Assembly (NCBI GenBank): GCA_020630295.1
Contig: JAHDBR010000024.1
Span: 1-32,928 of the forward strand
Reading direction: 5' to 3'
Source of the DNA: Sphingomonadaceae bacterium
GTDB taxonomy: Bacteria; Pseudomonadota; Alphaproteobacteria; Sphingomonadales; Sphingomonadaceae
DNA length: 32,928 bases
Each line of letters starts with the position of its first letter. The first letter of the stretch is position 1. Made by a program: the position numbers and the translations under genes. Shown here in pieces: positions 8,520 to 17,231 of the stretch. The notes under the pieces were generated by a model. The model ran no database searches. It worked only from the letters and a program-made list of their open reading frames with translations, and was not told where the DNA came from.

Positions 8520-9242
8520 ATGCACGGTTTCGCCAATCCCAAACGTTTTCTTGCTCTGGCTAGCTGGCTGACCCCGCTATTGCTGGTGAGCGGCCTGCTG
8601 CTGACCGCAATCGCGCTGGTATGGGGCTTGTTCTACGTTCCGCCGGACCGGCTAATGGGCGAAACAGTGCGCATTTTGTTCATCCATGTACCTGCCGCTT
8701 GGCTGGGAATGGGCGGGTGGACTGCGATAGCGATTTCCAGCCTCGTCTTTCTTGTGTGGAAGCATCCTCTGGCCGGACTGGCCGCACGCGCTGCCGCCGT
8801 GCCGGGTTTGGTGTTCACTGCAATCTGTCTGGTGACCGGTTCAATATGGGGTCGCCCTACATGGGGTACATGGTGGGTATGGGACGGAAGGCTGACGTCC
8901 ATGTTGGTGCTGCTGTTTCTGTATTTCGGCTATATCGCGCTGTCGCAGGCTGTTGCGCGCGAGGGCGGATCAAGCCGAATCCCTGCGATTTTCGGGCTGG
9001 TTGGCGCAATCAACATTCCGATTATCAACCGCTCTGTCGTATGGTGGAATTCGCTTCATCAACCGCCCAGCATCACCATGGGAAACAGTTCAATCGACAC
9101 GGAATTCTTGGTGCCGCTGGCGGTTTCGGTGATTGGTTTTTCATTGCTGTTTGGCGGGGTGGTGCTGGCCAGAATGCGCGCATTACTGGCTGAAATCCAG
9201 ACCGAGGCGCGCCTGCGCCGCAAAGCCGATGGAGGTGCCTGA
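8520..9242 (+). CDS. ccmC: Heme exporter/handling protein CcmC
   Basis: CcmC places heme on the chaperone CcmE at the periplasmic face of the inner membrane (cytochrome c maturation system I). The protein has 240 residues and about six membrane helices. The tryptophan-rich heme-handling motif runs from about 110 to 127 (WGRPTWGTWWVWDGRLTS), flanked by the conserved histidines H56 (HVPAAW) and H180 (SLHQPPS). The ATG at 8520 directly follows an upstream TGA. This is the first gene of a seven-gene ccm run; ccmA and ccmB, which encode the ABC parts, are not in the window. The stop overlaps the ccmD start by one base (TGATG). Confidence 0.95.
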   Translation: MHGFANPKRFLALASWLTPLLLVSGLLLTAIALVWGLFYVPPDRLMGETVRILFIHVPAAWLGMGGWTAIAISSLVFLVWKHPLAGLAARAAAVPGLVFTAICLVTGSIWGRPTWGTWWVWDGRLTSMLVLLFLYFGYIALSQAVAREGGSSRIPAIFGLVGAINIPIINRSVVWWNSLHQPPSITMGNSSIDTEFLVPLAVSVIGFSLLFGGVVLARMRALLAEIQTEARLRRKADGGA

Positions 9243-9382
9243 TGCGTGAGAACCTTCCGCAATGGGATTTCGTGATCGCATCCTACGTAATCGGGATCGC
9301 CGCGATTGTGGCGCTGGTCATTTGGAGTTGGCAAGCCATGCGCCGCGCAGAGAAACGCCGCGATGATGTGAGGCGCAAATGA
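9242..9382 (+). CDS. ccmD: Heme exporter protein CcmD
   Basis: A 46-residue single-pass membrane protein between ccmC and ccmE. It starts with MRENLPQWDFV, has one hydrophobic helix (about residues 11-30, SYVIGIAAIVALVIW) and a basic cytoplasmic tail (RRAEKRRDDVRRK), exactly the CcmD pattern. CcmD holds CcmC-CcmE together and helps release heme-loaded CcmE. The start overlaps the ccmC stop by one base, and the TGA at 9380-9382 overlaps the ccmE ATG. Identification rests on position, size and topology, since the family is weakly conserved. Confidence 0.9.
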   Translation: MRENLPQWDFVIASYVIGIAAIVALVIWSWQAMRRAEKRRDDVRRK

Positions 9383-9849
9383 CTGCAGCACTAAAGGCCA
9401 AGCACCAGCGCCTTATACTGGTGGTCATCGCTTTGTTCGTGATTATCGGCGCCGGGCTGCTGGCGGCCTACGGCCTTCGTAACGAGGCCAACTATTTTTA
9501 CCTGCCCGGCCAAATGGCGGCAAATCCGCCAGAGGTGGGCCAACCCGTCCGTCTTGGCGGCATGGTGCAGGAAGGTTCGCTTTCTATGCTCGATGACGGG
9601 CTGACGGTGTCATTCGTGGTCACTGATAAAGAGCAGGCGACAGTCGATGTCCGCTATTCAGGCATTCTGCCGGATCTTTTTGTAGAAGGATCAGGCGTTG
9701 TGGCCGATGGCCGCATTGCCCCGGACGGGGTGTTTGTTGCGGATCAATTGCTTGCCAAGCATGACGAGAACTACGTCCCTCGCGAGCTGCAAGGTATGGA
9801 CCAGCATTCTGCGGACCAGACGCTCGAGACGCTGGAGACCGGCGCATGA
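9379..9849 (+). CDS. ccmE: Heme chaperone CcmE
   Basis: CcmE is a membrane-anchored periplasmic carrier that binds heme covalently and passes it to CcmF/H. The protein has 156 residues, with an N-terminal anchor helix at about 11-31 and an OB-fold beta domain (about 50-130). The heme-binding histidine is H128, in LLAKHDENYVP, with the usual tyrosine at 132; this makes it the common His-type CcmE rather than the Cys variant. The RLGGMVQEGS strand is also typical. ATGA overlaps join it to ccmD before and ccmF after. Confidence 0.96.
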   Translation: MTAALKAKHQRLILVVIALFVIIGAGLLAAYGLRNEANYFYLPGQMAANPPEVGQPVRLGGMVQEGSLSMLDDGLTVSFVVTDKEQATVDVRYSGILPDLFVEGSGVVADGRIAPDGVFVADQLLAKHDENYVPRELQGMDQHSADQTLETLETGA

Positions 9850-11804
9850 TAGCGGAGCTAGGGCTGGCTGCATTATGGCTCGCGGCTGCGCTTGCCGCTT
9901 TGCAATTGATTGCCGGTGCACTGTCACAACGAGATGAGAGCGGCGAATTGGCGTCTCTGGCGCGGCCTGCAGCCATCATGCAGGGGCTGCTTGCCGGATT
10001 TGCGTTCATCATGCTGCTGTGGCTGTTTGCGGTCACCGACCTGTCGGTAAAGCTGGTCGCGGATAATTCGCATTCTGCCAAACCGATGATTTTCAAATTA
10101 GCCGGTACTTGGGGCAATCACGAAGGCTCTATGCTTTTATGGGTTACCGTGATGGCGCTGGCAGGCAGTTTGATCGCCTTGCTGGAACGGCGACTACCTG
10201 AACGGACCATGCAGGCCACCTTGGCGGCTCAGGCTTTTGTCGGACTGGGTTTCTATGCGTTTTTGCTGCTCAGTTCGAACCCGTTTGAACGTTTGCCGGA
10301 ACCGGCGTTAGAGGGCGCTGGGCTCAATCCGTTGCTGCAGGATATAGGGTTGGCGTTCCATCCGCCTACTTTGTATTTCGGCTATGTTGGCCTCTCGGTA
10401 GCTTTCAGCTTTGCAGTTGGTGCACTGCTGACCGGCCGTGTCGGCCCTGATTTTGCGCGGGCGATGCGCCCGTGGGTTTTGGGTGCATGGATTTTCCTGA
10501 CATTGGGTATCACCGCTGGCAGTTACTGGGCATATTACGAACTTGGCTGGGGCGGCTGGTGGTTCTGGGACCCGGTTGAAAACGCATCTTTGATGCCGTG
10601 GCTTGCGGCCACCGCGCTGCTCCATTCAGTCAGCGTTCTGGCGGCGAGAGATGCCTTGCGGGCGTGGACAATCATGCTCGGTGTGGTCGCATTTTCTATG
10701 TCGATGCTGGGGACTTTTCTGGTTCGTTCCGGCATCCTTACAAGCGTCCATGCATTTGCGGTCGATCCCGAACGCGGCACCTTCATTCTGGCCTTGTTGA
10801 TCCTGTATGTGGGCGGCGCACTGCTGTTGTTCGGATTGAAGGCAGGTAGCGTTGCGGAAGGCGAGCGGTTCTCTGTCACATCGCGCGAAGGGGCATTGGT
10901 GTTTAACAATGTCATGCTCAGCGCGATATTGGGGATTGTCCTGCTGGGCACATTGTACCCTCTATTGACCGAGGCGTTCGACGTCCGGGTGTCGGTGGGG
11001 CCGCCATATTTCAATCCGGTCGGTGCTATTTTTACGATCCCGATGCTGATCGTCATGGCCATTGGCCCGCTTTTGAGATGGAAGGGGGACAGCATCCGGC
11101 GGATCAAACTGCCGCTGGCGATAGTCGCCGCGATAATGGCGGCAGCTTTGCTGCTGGTGATCGTTATGGGCGATTACAGCATTCTGGCAATGTTGGGGCT
11201 GGCCATTGCGATCGGGCTTGCAGTGGGCAGTTTTATGCCGCTGCGCGGACGCAATTTGCGGCGCGTTCCGATTGCGACTTGGGGAATGGTTGTGGCTCAT
11301 TTTGGTCTGGCTGTGGCCCTTTTCGGTATGGCCAGCGAGTCTGCATTTTCGGAAGAACGCCTCGCTGCGGTTGAGATCGGACAATCCGCGCAAGTCGGGC
11401 CATGGACGGTGACGCTTGATCAAGTGAAGCCCGTTGCAGGACCTAACTGGACGGCCATACAAGGTGACCTTTCGGCTAAATATGAGGGCGGCGAAACTGC
11501 TATACTCAAACCGCAGACGCGCAATTTCTGGGCGCCTGAGCAAGAGACGACAGAGAGCACGCTTGCCACGCGGTGGAACGGGCAGCTCTACGCCGTTATC
11601 GGAAATGAAGCCGGGCAGGGGCGCTGGCAACTTCGCCTCTGGTGGAAGCCGTTTGTGACCTTCATCTGGTATGGCGGCATTCTGGTTGCGCTTGGCGGAT
11701 TACTGGCGTTGATCGGGCGCTTGCGTGGTGATTTGAAACGCCGCCATGCGAAGGCGCGCTTGGAAGAACAGGCGCGCTACCGGGACGAGGAAGCACCAGT
11801 ATGA
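9846..11804 (+). CDS. ccmF: Cytochrome c heme lyase subunit CcmF
   Basis: CcmF is the large integral-membrane part of the heme ligation complex; it receives heme from CcmE and attaches it to apocytochrome c, probably reducing the heme with its own b heme. The protein has 652 residues and many membrane helices. The WWD-type motif GWGGWWFWDPVENAS lies at about 231-245. Upstream, the segment KPMIFKLAGTWGNHEGSMLLW (near 80-100) is strongly conserved in the family. The C-terminal region has a periplasmic loop (about 500-590) before the last helix. The length is normal for CcmF. It overlaps ccmE and ccmG by four bases each, so translation is probably coupled. Confidence 0.97.
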   Translation: MIAELGLAALWLAAALAALQLIAGALSQRDESGELASLARPAAIMQGLLAGFAFIMLLWLFAVTDLSVKLVADNSHSAKPMIFKLAGTWGNHEGSMLLWVTVMALAGSLIALLERRLPERTMQATLAAQAFVGLGFYAFLLLSSNPFERLPEPALEGAGLNPLLQDIGLAFHPPTLYFGYVGLSVAFSFAVGALLTGRVGPDFARAMRPWVLGAWIFLTLGITAGSYWAYYELGWGGWWFWDPVENASLMPWLAATALLHSVSVLAARDALRAWTIMLGVVAFSMSMLGTFLVRSGILTSVHAFAVDPERGTFILALLILYVGGALLLFGLKAGSVAEGERFSVTSREGALVFNNVMLSAILGIVLLGTLYPLLTEAFDVRVSVGPPYFNPVGAIFTIPMLIVMAIGPLLRWKGDSIRRIKLPLAIVAAIMAAALLLVIVMGDYSILAMLGLAIAIGLAVGSFMPLRGRNLRRVPIATWGMVVAHFGLAVALFGMASESAFSEERLAAVEIGQSAQVGPWTVTLDQVKPVAGPNWTAIQGDLSAKYEGGETAILKPQTRNFWAPEQETTESTLATRWNGQLYAVIGNEAGQGRWQLRLWWKPFVTFIWYGGILVALGGLLALIGRLRGDLKRRHAKARLEEQARYRDEEAPV

Positions 11805-12331
11805 AACGCTTAATGCTCTGGGTTCCCTTGGCGCTGTTTTTCGGCTTTGCCGGTCTGGCCGCCTATCAATTGACGCAGCCGAAAGACGAATTCATCGAAA
11901 GCGCGATGGTAGGTCAGCCAATGCCGCAATTTGATCTGCGCCCCGCGAGCCCGGACAGGCCCGGTGTCGCGCTGGCGGATCTACAAGATGGAAAGCCGAA
12001 ATTGCTCAACATATGGGCAAGCTGGTGCGTGCCTTGCATTGCGGAAGCCCCGCAGCTGGAGGCGCTCAGGGAACAGGGCGTAGAAATCGTCGGTGTCGCC
12101 ATTCGTGACAAGCCGGAAGACGTTGCGAAGTTCCTTGAACGCTACGGCAATCCTTACACGCGCATTGGCGCCGATGATCTGTCCGAAATACAGTTAGCTA
12201 TAGGCTCTTCAGGCGTTCCTGAAACTTTCGTGATCGATGGCAATGGTATAATCCAGCACCAGCATCTTGGTGACATTCGCGCAGAGCACATTCCGATGTT
12301 GCTGCAGAAGCTGCAAGAGGCAGGCTCGTGA
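11801..12331 (+). CDS. ccmG: Thiol:disulfide oxidoreductase CcmG/DsbE
   Basis: A membrane-tethered periplasmic thioredoxin-fold protein that keeps the CXXCH cysteines of apocytochrome c reduced for heme attachment. It has 176 residues. An N-terminal anchor is at about 5-22; the active site WCVPC has C76 and C79; the cis-proline loop is GVPETFVID near 140. The insertion typical of CcmG (GVAIRDKPEDVAKFL) is present. It is joined to ccmF by an ATGA overlap and to ccmH by GTGA. Confidence 0.94.
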   Translation: MKRLMLWVPLALFFGFAGLAAYQLTQPKDEFIESAMVGQPMPQFDLRPASPDRPGVALADLQDGKPKLLNIWASWCVPCIAEAPQLEALREQGVEIVGVAIRDKPEDVAKFLERYGNPYTRIGADDLSEIQLAIGSSGVPETFVIDGNGIIQHQHLGDIRAEHIPMLLQKLQEAGS

Positions 12332-12744
12332 CAAGGGCCGTCATCATCGCGATTGCCTGCTTGCTGGGGCTGGCCTCCATTGCATCAGCGCAGCAATCGC
12401 TGCCGCCTGCGCCGCTGGCATACGAGCAATTGCAGGATCCCGCGCAAGAAGCCGCTGCGCAAGACTTGATGCAGACGCTTCGCTGCCTGAAATGCCAGAG
12501 CCAGTCGATTGCCGATAGCGATGCACCGATGGCGGGCGATATGCGTCATCAGGTTCGCAGCCGTATCGCAGCCGGGGAAGAGCCCGAGGCTATCCGTGCC
12601 TGGCTGGTGGAACGGTACGGGGATTATGTGAGCTATGCGCCGACCGTCAGCGAGACAACATGGCCGCTTTTCGCCATTCCGCTGATGCTGCTGGTGATAG
12701 CGCTGTTTGTCCTACGCGGGCGTTTCCGGAGGGAAGCCAAATGA
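12328..12744 (+). CDS. ccmH: Cytochrome c maturation thiol protein CcmH (CcmL-type)
   Basis: A periplasmic, membrane-anchored thiol protein that binds the apocytochrome CXXCH site next to CcmF. The protein has 138 residues: signal peptide 1-21 (ending SIASA), redox motif LRCLKCQSQS with C53 and C56, the conserved helix region MRHQVRSRIAAGE and the RYGDYVSYAP segment, then a C-terminal membrane helix (about 112-130). It starts with GTG at 12328, overlapping the ccmG stop. In E. coli this part is fused to the TPR part; here the TPR part is the separate next gene. Confidence 0.94.
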   Translation: MTRAVIIAIACLLGLASIASAQQSLPPAPLAYEQLQDPAQEAAAQDLMQTLRCLKCQSQSIADSDAPMAGDMRHQVRSRIAAGEEPEAIRAWLVERYGDYVSYAPTVSETTWPLFAIPLMLLVIALFVLRGRFRREAK

Positions 12745-13376
12745 ACTGGCTGCCTATCTTGTTGCTCGGCGTGGTAACCTTCGCTGCCACGGTACTGCTC
12801 CTGAAGCTGCCCAAGGCAGGCTGGACCTTATTCGGCGCGGCATTGCTGTTTGGTCTGACCGGATATGCTGTGCAAGGCTGGCCGGAATATCCCGGCGCGC
12901 CAAAAGCCGCCGCCGTTCAGGTAACTGAGGGCAACGAACTGATGATCGAAGCGCGCCGTGTCTATTTCGATCCCGAATCCATCCCTAGCCGGTTTGTGAC
13001 CGTCGCCGATGCCTTTGCCCGCAAGGGACAGTATCAGGATGCCGCCAATATGTTGCGCAACGCGGTTCAGGATGATCCGCGAGATGTGGAGGCGTGGGTA
13101 GCGATGGGCAATGCGCTTGTCGAACACGCTGCCGGTTCGCTCACTCCGCCGGCCATGTATGCCTATGCTCGGGCAGAGCGGATTGATCCCGCCAACCCTG
13201 CACCCAAGTACTTCCTCGGCATCGCGCATTTGCGCAATGGCAGGCCTCTCGAAACGCGGAATTTGTGGGCGCAGATGCTTGAGGATGCACCGTCAGATGC
13301 CGAGTGGCGGCCAGATATGCAATTGCGGTTGGACCGCCTTGACCAGCTATTGGCGCAGACCGCCGCGCAGCAATAA
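12741..13376 (+). CDS. ccmI: TPR protein of cytochrome c maturation, CcmI-like
   Basis: This is the apocytochrome-holding TPR component of the heme ligation complex. From the ATG at 12741 it has 211 residues; GGAGGGA at 12728-12734 supports this start, and ATGA overlaps the ccmH stop. Two short membrane segments lie within residues 3-50 (NWLPILLLGVVTF and FGAALLFGLTGYA). A soluble part from about 85 to 205 carries TPR-like helical pairs, for example DAANMLRNAVQDDPRDVEAW and the DPANPAPKYFLGIAHLRNG region. It is shorter than the CcmI of many alphaproteobacteria. The function is assigned from operon position plus architecture; the symbol is less certain than for its neighbours. Confidence 0.82.
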   Translation: MNWLPILLLGVVTFAATVLLLKLPKAGWTLFGAALLFGLTGYAVQGWPEYPGAPKAAAVQVTEGNELMIEARRVYFDPESIPSRFVTVADAFARKGQYQDAANMLRNAVQDDPRDVEAWVAMGNALVEHAAGSLTPPAMYAYARAERIDPANPAPKYFLGIAHLRNGRPLETRNLWAQMLEDAPSDAEWRPDMQLRLDRLDQLLAQTAAQQ

Positions 13377-13510
13377 GGCTGTGCCGCAATAGAACCGCGC
13401 TGGGTTAGTAACGGGCTGTGGTTGCAGGGGGCGAAGGTTACTGCTAGTTGCCGCCGCCTTTCGTCTGGCGATAATTGCGCCGTTATTGTGGTGTCGGTTC
13501 AACCGATCTT

Positions 13511-15436
13511 ATGAGCGAAGCCTCTCAACACAAAGTATCTCCGCCCCCGGGGCTGGAATCCGGGCATAGCGCCTCGAAGACAGCTCTTGCGGTGGGCGCG
13601 ATTGGTATTGTGTTCGGGGATATCGGCACAAGCCCGCTCTACGCGTTTCGTGAGACCTTTGTCGGGCCGCATCCGCTGGCGCTTGATAATCTGCACATTC
13701 TCGGCGTCATCAGTCTGATCTTCTGGTCGATGACGCTGGTCGTTTCTATCCAGTATGTGTCCATCCTGATGCGCGCAGATAATAAAGGGCAGGGCGGTAG
13801 CTTGGCGCTCGTGGCGCTGCTTTCCAGCAAGCTGGGGAAATCCAAATATGCCTGGGTGGCGGTGCTGCTGGGTGTCTTTGCGACATCGCTTTTCTACGGC
13901 GACAGCATGATTACGCCGGCTATTTCGGTCCTATCGGCGGTTGAAGGACTGACCGTGGTGGACGAACAATTGTCCGGTTATGTTATCCCGATTGCGCTGA
14001 CATTACTGGTGTTCCTGTTTGTGCTGCAAAAGCGCGGCACGGCGAAGGTTGGCGCGCTATTTGCCCCGGTGATGATCGTCTATTTCACAGTGATCGCGTT
14101 TCTGGGCATTATGCAGATCGTTAAAACGCCGGAAATCCTGTGGGCGCTCAACCCGTATTATGCGGTCAACTTCTTCGTCATTGACGGGATGCTGGCCTTT
14201 TTGGCGCTTGGTTCAGTCGTATTGGCGGTGACGGGTTCTGAGGCGCTCTATTCGGATATGGGGCATTTTGGCCGAGGTCCGATGCGCCTGTCCTGGTTTG
14301 GCTTTGTCATGCCATGCCTGCTGCTCAATTATTTTGGCCAGGGCGCAATGGTCATGGGTTTGCCCGCTGCGCAAGCTGCGGAGGCGATCCAGAGCCCGTT
14401 CTTCTTCCTCGCATCGGAGGAATGGCGATTGCCGCTGGTCCTCTTGGCGACCTGCGCAACTTTCATCGCCAGTCAGGCTGTCATTTCCGGCGCGTTTTCG
14501 ATCACCCATCAAGCCATGCAACTGGGCTTCATTCCGCGCCTTTCAATCCGCCACACCAGCGTGACCGAGGCCGGACAAATCTATATCCCGATTGTGAATT
14601 GGGCGCTGATGGTGGCGGTTATCATTCTGGTGCTGACATTCCAGAACTCGTCCAACCTTGCGTCTGCTTACGGTATTGCTGTGACCGGCGCAGTCACGAT
14701 TGATACGCTGCTGATGGCGGTGTTGCTGGTAGGAGTTTGGAAATGGCGCTGGTGGTATGCTGCGCCCGTGGTGCTGCTGTTCCTGATTGTGGATGGCGCC
14801 TATTTCGCCGCCAACCTGACCAAAGTGCCCGAAGGCGGCTGGTTCCCGCTCTTGGTGGGCGCGCTGGCCTTTACCTTGCTGACCACTTGGGCACGCGGCC
14901 GCAAGCTGATGCGCGAACGGATGAGCGAAGTATCGCTGCCAATCGAGATATTCGCCAAATCGGCAAAGAACAGTGCGACCCGCGTTCCCGGCACCGCAAT
15001 CTTTATGGCGTCATCGACCGGAGGTGTGCCCTCTGCGCTGCTGCATAATATCAAGCACAACAAAGTTCTGCATGAGCGGGTCGTGATCCTGACGATCCAG
15101 ATTGCTGAAATACCATATGTCGATCCGGAAACGCGATGCGAATATCATGATCTGGGTGACGGGTTCTTCCGCGCGGTTCTGCATTACGGCTTTATGGAAG
15201 AAACCGATGTACCGCTTGGGCTGAAGAAGATGGACCGGTGCGGCGGCGAGTTTGATATGATGCAAACCAGCTTCTTCCTTTCACGCCAGACATTGCTGCC
15301 ATCCGATGATCCGGGAATGCCCATCTGGCGGGAGAAGATTTTCGCGTGGATGCTGCGCAATGCGGCCACTGCGATGGAGTTCTTCCGGCTGCCGACCAAT
15401 CGGGTGGTGGAGCTGGGCAGTCAGGTCCGCATTTAG
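13511..15436 (+). CDS. kup: Low-affinity potassium transporter Kup
   Basis: An inner-membrane K+/H+ symporter of the KUP/HAK/KT family. From the ATG at 13511 it has 641 residues, the usual length. About twelve membrane helices fill residues 30-460, and the C-terminal cytosolic domain follows (about 480-641). The signature segment [19 protein letters not shown] is at about 34-52; [20 protein letters not shown] and a YFGQGA segment are also typical. An in-frame TTG at 13475 would add 12 residues without family support; there is no strong ribosome site at either start. It is probably transcribed separately from the ccm genes: 134 bases lie between, with no clear terminator. It is convergent with yciB. 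Confidence 0.95.
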   Translation: MSEASQHKVSPPPGLESGHSASKTALAVGAIGIVFGDIGTSPLYAFRETFVGPHPLALDNLHILGVISLIFWSMTLVVSIQYVSILMRADNKGQGGSLALVALLSSKLGKSKYAWVAVLLGVFATSLFYGDSMITPAISVLSAVEGLTVVDEQLSGYVIPIALTLLVFLFVLQKRGTAKVGALFAPVMIVYFTVIAFLGIMQIVKTPEILWALNPYYAVNFFVIDGMLAFLALGSVVLAVTGSEALYSDMGHFGRGPMRLSWFGFVMPCLLLNYFGQGAMVMGLPAAQAAEAIQSPFFFLASEEWRLPLVLLATCATFIASQAVISGAFSITHQAMQLGFIPRLSIRHTSVTEAGQIYIPIVNWALMVAVIILVLTFQNSSNLASAYGIAVTGAVTIDTLLMAVLLVGVWKWRWWYAAPVVLLFLIVDGAYFAANLTKVPEGGWFPLLVGALAFTLLTTWARGRKLMRERMSEVSLPIEIFAKSAKNSATRVPGTAIFMASSTGGVPSALLHNIKHNKVLHERVVILTIQIAEIPYVDPETRCEYHDLGDGFFRAVLHYGFMEETDVPLGLKKMDRCGGEFDMMQTSFFLSRQTLLPSDDPGMPIWREKIFAWMLRNAATAMEFFRLPTNRVVELGSQVRI

Positions 15437-15642
15437 AGCCGGCAGTTGTTACTTGGGTGACAAAGGCGACACAGTGTCAACTTTGATATTCCGCTCAAAG
15501 CATTGTATATCTTGAACAAATATCGTTTCTGACTGGGTGACACCTTGCGCCAGAAGGGGGGGCGCAGTCCTTATTATGCGAGCAGACTACACAGCGAGGC
15601 CCTCTCGCTATGCAAGATCATAATTTCAGCGAGTAGGAAAGC
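15437..15642. other. Intergenic region between kup and yciB with several small inverted repeats
   Basis: This gap separates two converging genes and has no good coding frame. It contains GACAC-A-GTGTC at 15468-15478, CTTTGA/TCAAAG at 15481-15500, TGCGCC/GGCGCA at 15546-15566 (nine-base loop) and AGCGAG/CTCGCT at 15593-15609 (five-base loop). TGGGTGACA occurs twice, at 15454 and 15534. None is followed by a T-run, so no classical intrinsic terminator is seen for either gene. Confidence 0.5.
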
Positions 15643-16308
15643 TTACGAGCCTGTTGGCGGTTCATCCTTGACCACATCACTCTTTGCCTCAGGGTCCAGT
15701 CCGTGGCGCATCAGCATGGGAATTTGGGTGAAGGTGAACAGGAATGTGAGCGGCATGAACACCCAGAACTTGGCCCACAGCCACGTCTCGAACGTGCCAT
15801 TTTCTACGTTATAGAGATACCGCAGGATTTCATTCAGCGCTGCTAGGAAGAAGAAGAAAAACGCCCAATTGCGCGACAGCTTCAACCAGCCTGCATCAGT
15901 CAGCCCTTCAAAAGCGGCCTCTAGCAAAATTTTGAGCAGTGCTTTTCCGCGCAGCCAGCCAATGACCAATGCGGCCCCGAATAGCGAATAGATAATTGTC
16001 GGTTTTAACTGCACGAAAGTCGGGTCGCCAAAGAAGATGGTCAATCCGCCGAAGCCCACGATTAATGCAGTCGAAAACCACAGCATCGGTGACACTTTGC
16101 CCAGCTTCCATTTGGAAACGGCAAGCGCAATTACTGCCGCCACCATAAATGCGAGCGTGCCCTTGATGACGGCGGCGACTTCGGCCACCGCATCGCTTTC
16201 GTCAGGCGCGAAATATTTATACACGCCAAGGAAGACCAGAAGCGGCCCGTAATCGGCTGCAACGCTGATCCAGCCACCGCCCGATTTCTTCTCTGTAGTG
16301 TCAGTCAT
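15643..16308 (-). CDS. yciB: YciB/IspZ-family inner membrane protein (septation protein A)
   Basis: A 221-residue polytopic inner-membrane protein of the family known as septation protein A or inner-membrane-spanning protein YciB, linked to cell-envelope synthesis and division. About five to six membrane helices are visible, with conserved segments DYGPLLVFLGVYKY near the start, FGDPTFVQLKPTIIYSLFGA in the middle and LNEILRY and FKVFG-like TFTQIPMLM segments later. The C-terminal tail is short and charged. Its start overlaps the ftsY stop by one base, so it is the last gene of the dapF-mtaB-ftsY-yciB run. The exact molecular activity of the family is not settled. Confidence 0.9.
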   Translation of the reverse strand: MTDTTEKKSGGGWISVAADYGPLLVFLGVYKYFAPDESDAVAEVAAVIKGTLAFMVAAVIALAVSKWKLGKVSPMLWFSTALIVGFGGLTIFFGDPTFVQLKPTIIYSLFGAALVIGWLRGKALLKILLEAAFEGLTDAGWLKLSRNWAFFFFFLAALNEILRYLYNVENGTFETWLWAKFWVFMPLTFLFTFTQIPMLMRHGLDPEAKSDVVKDEPPTGS

Positions 16309-17231
16309 CAGGCTACTCCGGCAATTACTTTGGCGACCAGATCGGGATCGAACGGGCGCAAATCTTCAATAGTTTCACCCACGCCGATCGCATGGATGGG
16401 CAGACCGAATTGCTCTGCGGCCGCAACCAGAACACCGCCGCGGGCGGTCCCGTCCAGCTTGGTCATAATCAGGCCTGTGACACCGGCAACTTCCTTGAAC
16501 GTCTCGATCTGGGCGAGGGCGTTCTGGCCGTTTGTCGCATCCAGCACCAACACCACATCATGCGGTGCTTCGGGGTTAAGGCGGCCAAGGACGCGGCGGA
16601 TTTTCTCCAGCTCTTCCATCAGCTCACGCTTGTTCTGGAGCCGGCCCGCAGTATCCACCACGAGCGCATCAATCCCCTGATCGGTCGCGGCTTTTACGGC
16701 GTCAAACACGATGCTCGCCGGATCGCCGCCCTCTGGTCCGCGAATAAGCGGCACGTCAATCCGTTCGGCCCATGTGGCCAACTGGCCAATAGCTGCGGCG
16801 CGGAATGTGTCGCCTGCGGCCAGCATGACCCCGTAATCATCTTCCTGAAACAGATGCGCCAGCTTGGCGATGGTGGTGGTCTTCCCGCTGCCGTTCACAC
16901 CAATGACCAGCACAACTTGCGGGCGAGGGAATGCGACCACTTCCAGCGGCTTGGCCACTGGACGGAGGATTTCAGCGATCTCTTCTGCCACCGCTTCGCG
17001 CAGTTCGGTTTCGCTGATGTTCAGGCCGAAGCGTTTCTCCGCCAGTTTCGCGCGAATACGAGCGGCCGCGCTGGGGCCCAAATCGGACATGATCAGCGCG
17101 TCTTCCACGTCATCCAGCGTGCTGTCGTCCAGCTTTGCGGTGCCAACTACGCCGGTCAGGTTCGACGAGAGGCGTTCGGACGTTTTGCGGAATCCGCCAA
17201 AGACCTTCTCAGTCCAGCTTGTCTCGCTCAT
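16308..17231 (-). CDS. ftsY: Signal recognition particle receptor FtsY
   Basis: FtsY is the GTPase receptor that docks SRP-ribosome complexes at the membrane for co-translational insertion. The protein has 307 residues with an N domain (about 1-95) and G domain. GTP-site motifs are GVNGSGKTTT at 111-120, DTAGRL near 198, TKLDGTARGG near 260 and the closing GVGETIEDLRPF. The long acidic N-terminal A domain of E. coli FtsY is absent, as in many alphaproteobacteria. The ATG at 17229-17231 overlaps the mtaB stop (ATGA), and its own stop overlaps the yciB start, indicating one transcript. Confidence 0.97.
   Translation of the reverse strand: MSETSWTEKVFGGFRKTSERLSSNLTGVVGTAKLDDSTLDDVEDALIMSDLGPSAAARIRAKLAEKRFGLNISETELREAVAEEIAEILRPVAKPLEVVAFPRPQVVLVIGVNGSGKTTTIAKLAHLFQEDDYGVMLAAGDTFRAAAIGQLATWAERIDVPLIRGPEGGDPASIVFDAVKAATDQGIDALVVDTAGRLQNKRELMEELEKIRRVLGRLNPEAPHDVVLVLDATNGQNALAQIETFKEVAGVTGLIMTKLDGTARGGVLVAAAEQFGLPIHAIGVGETIEDLRPFDPDLVAKVIAGVA

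Noticed and set aside
8520-13376. Incomplete ccm cluster (no ccmA or ccmB) as evidence of gene loss
   Set aside because: In this group ccmA and ccmB commonly lie at another locus; their absence from the window shows nothing.
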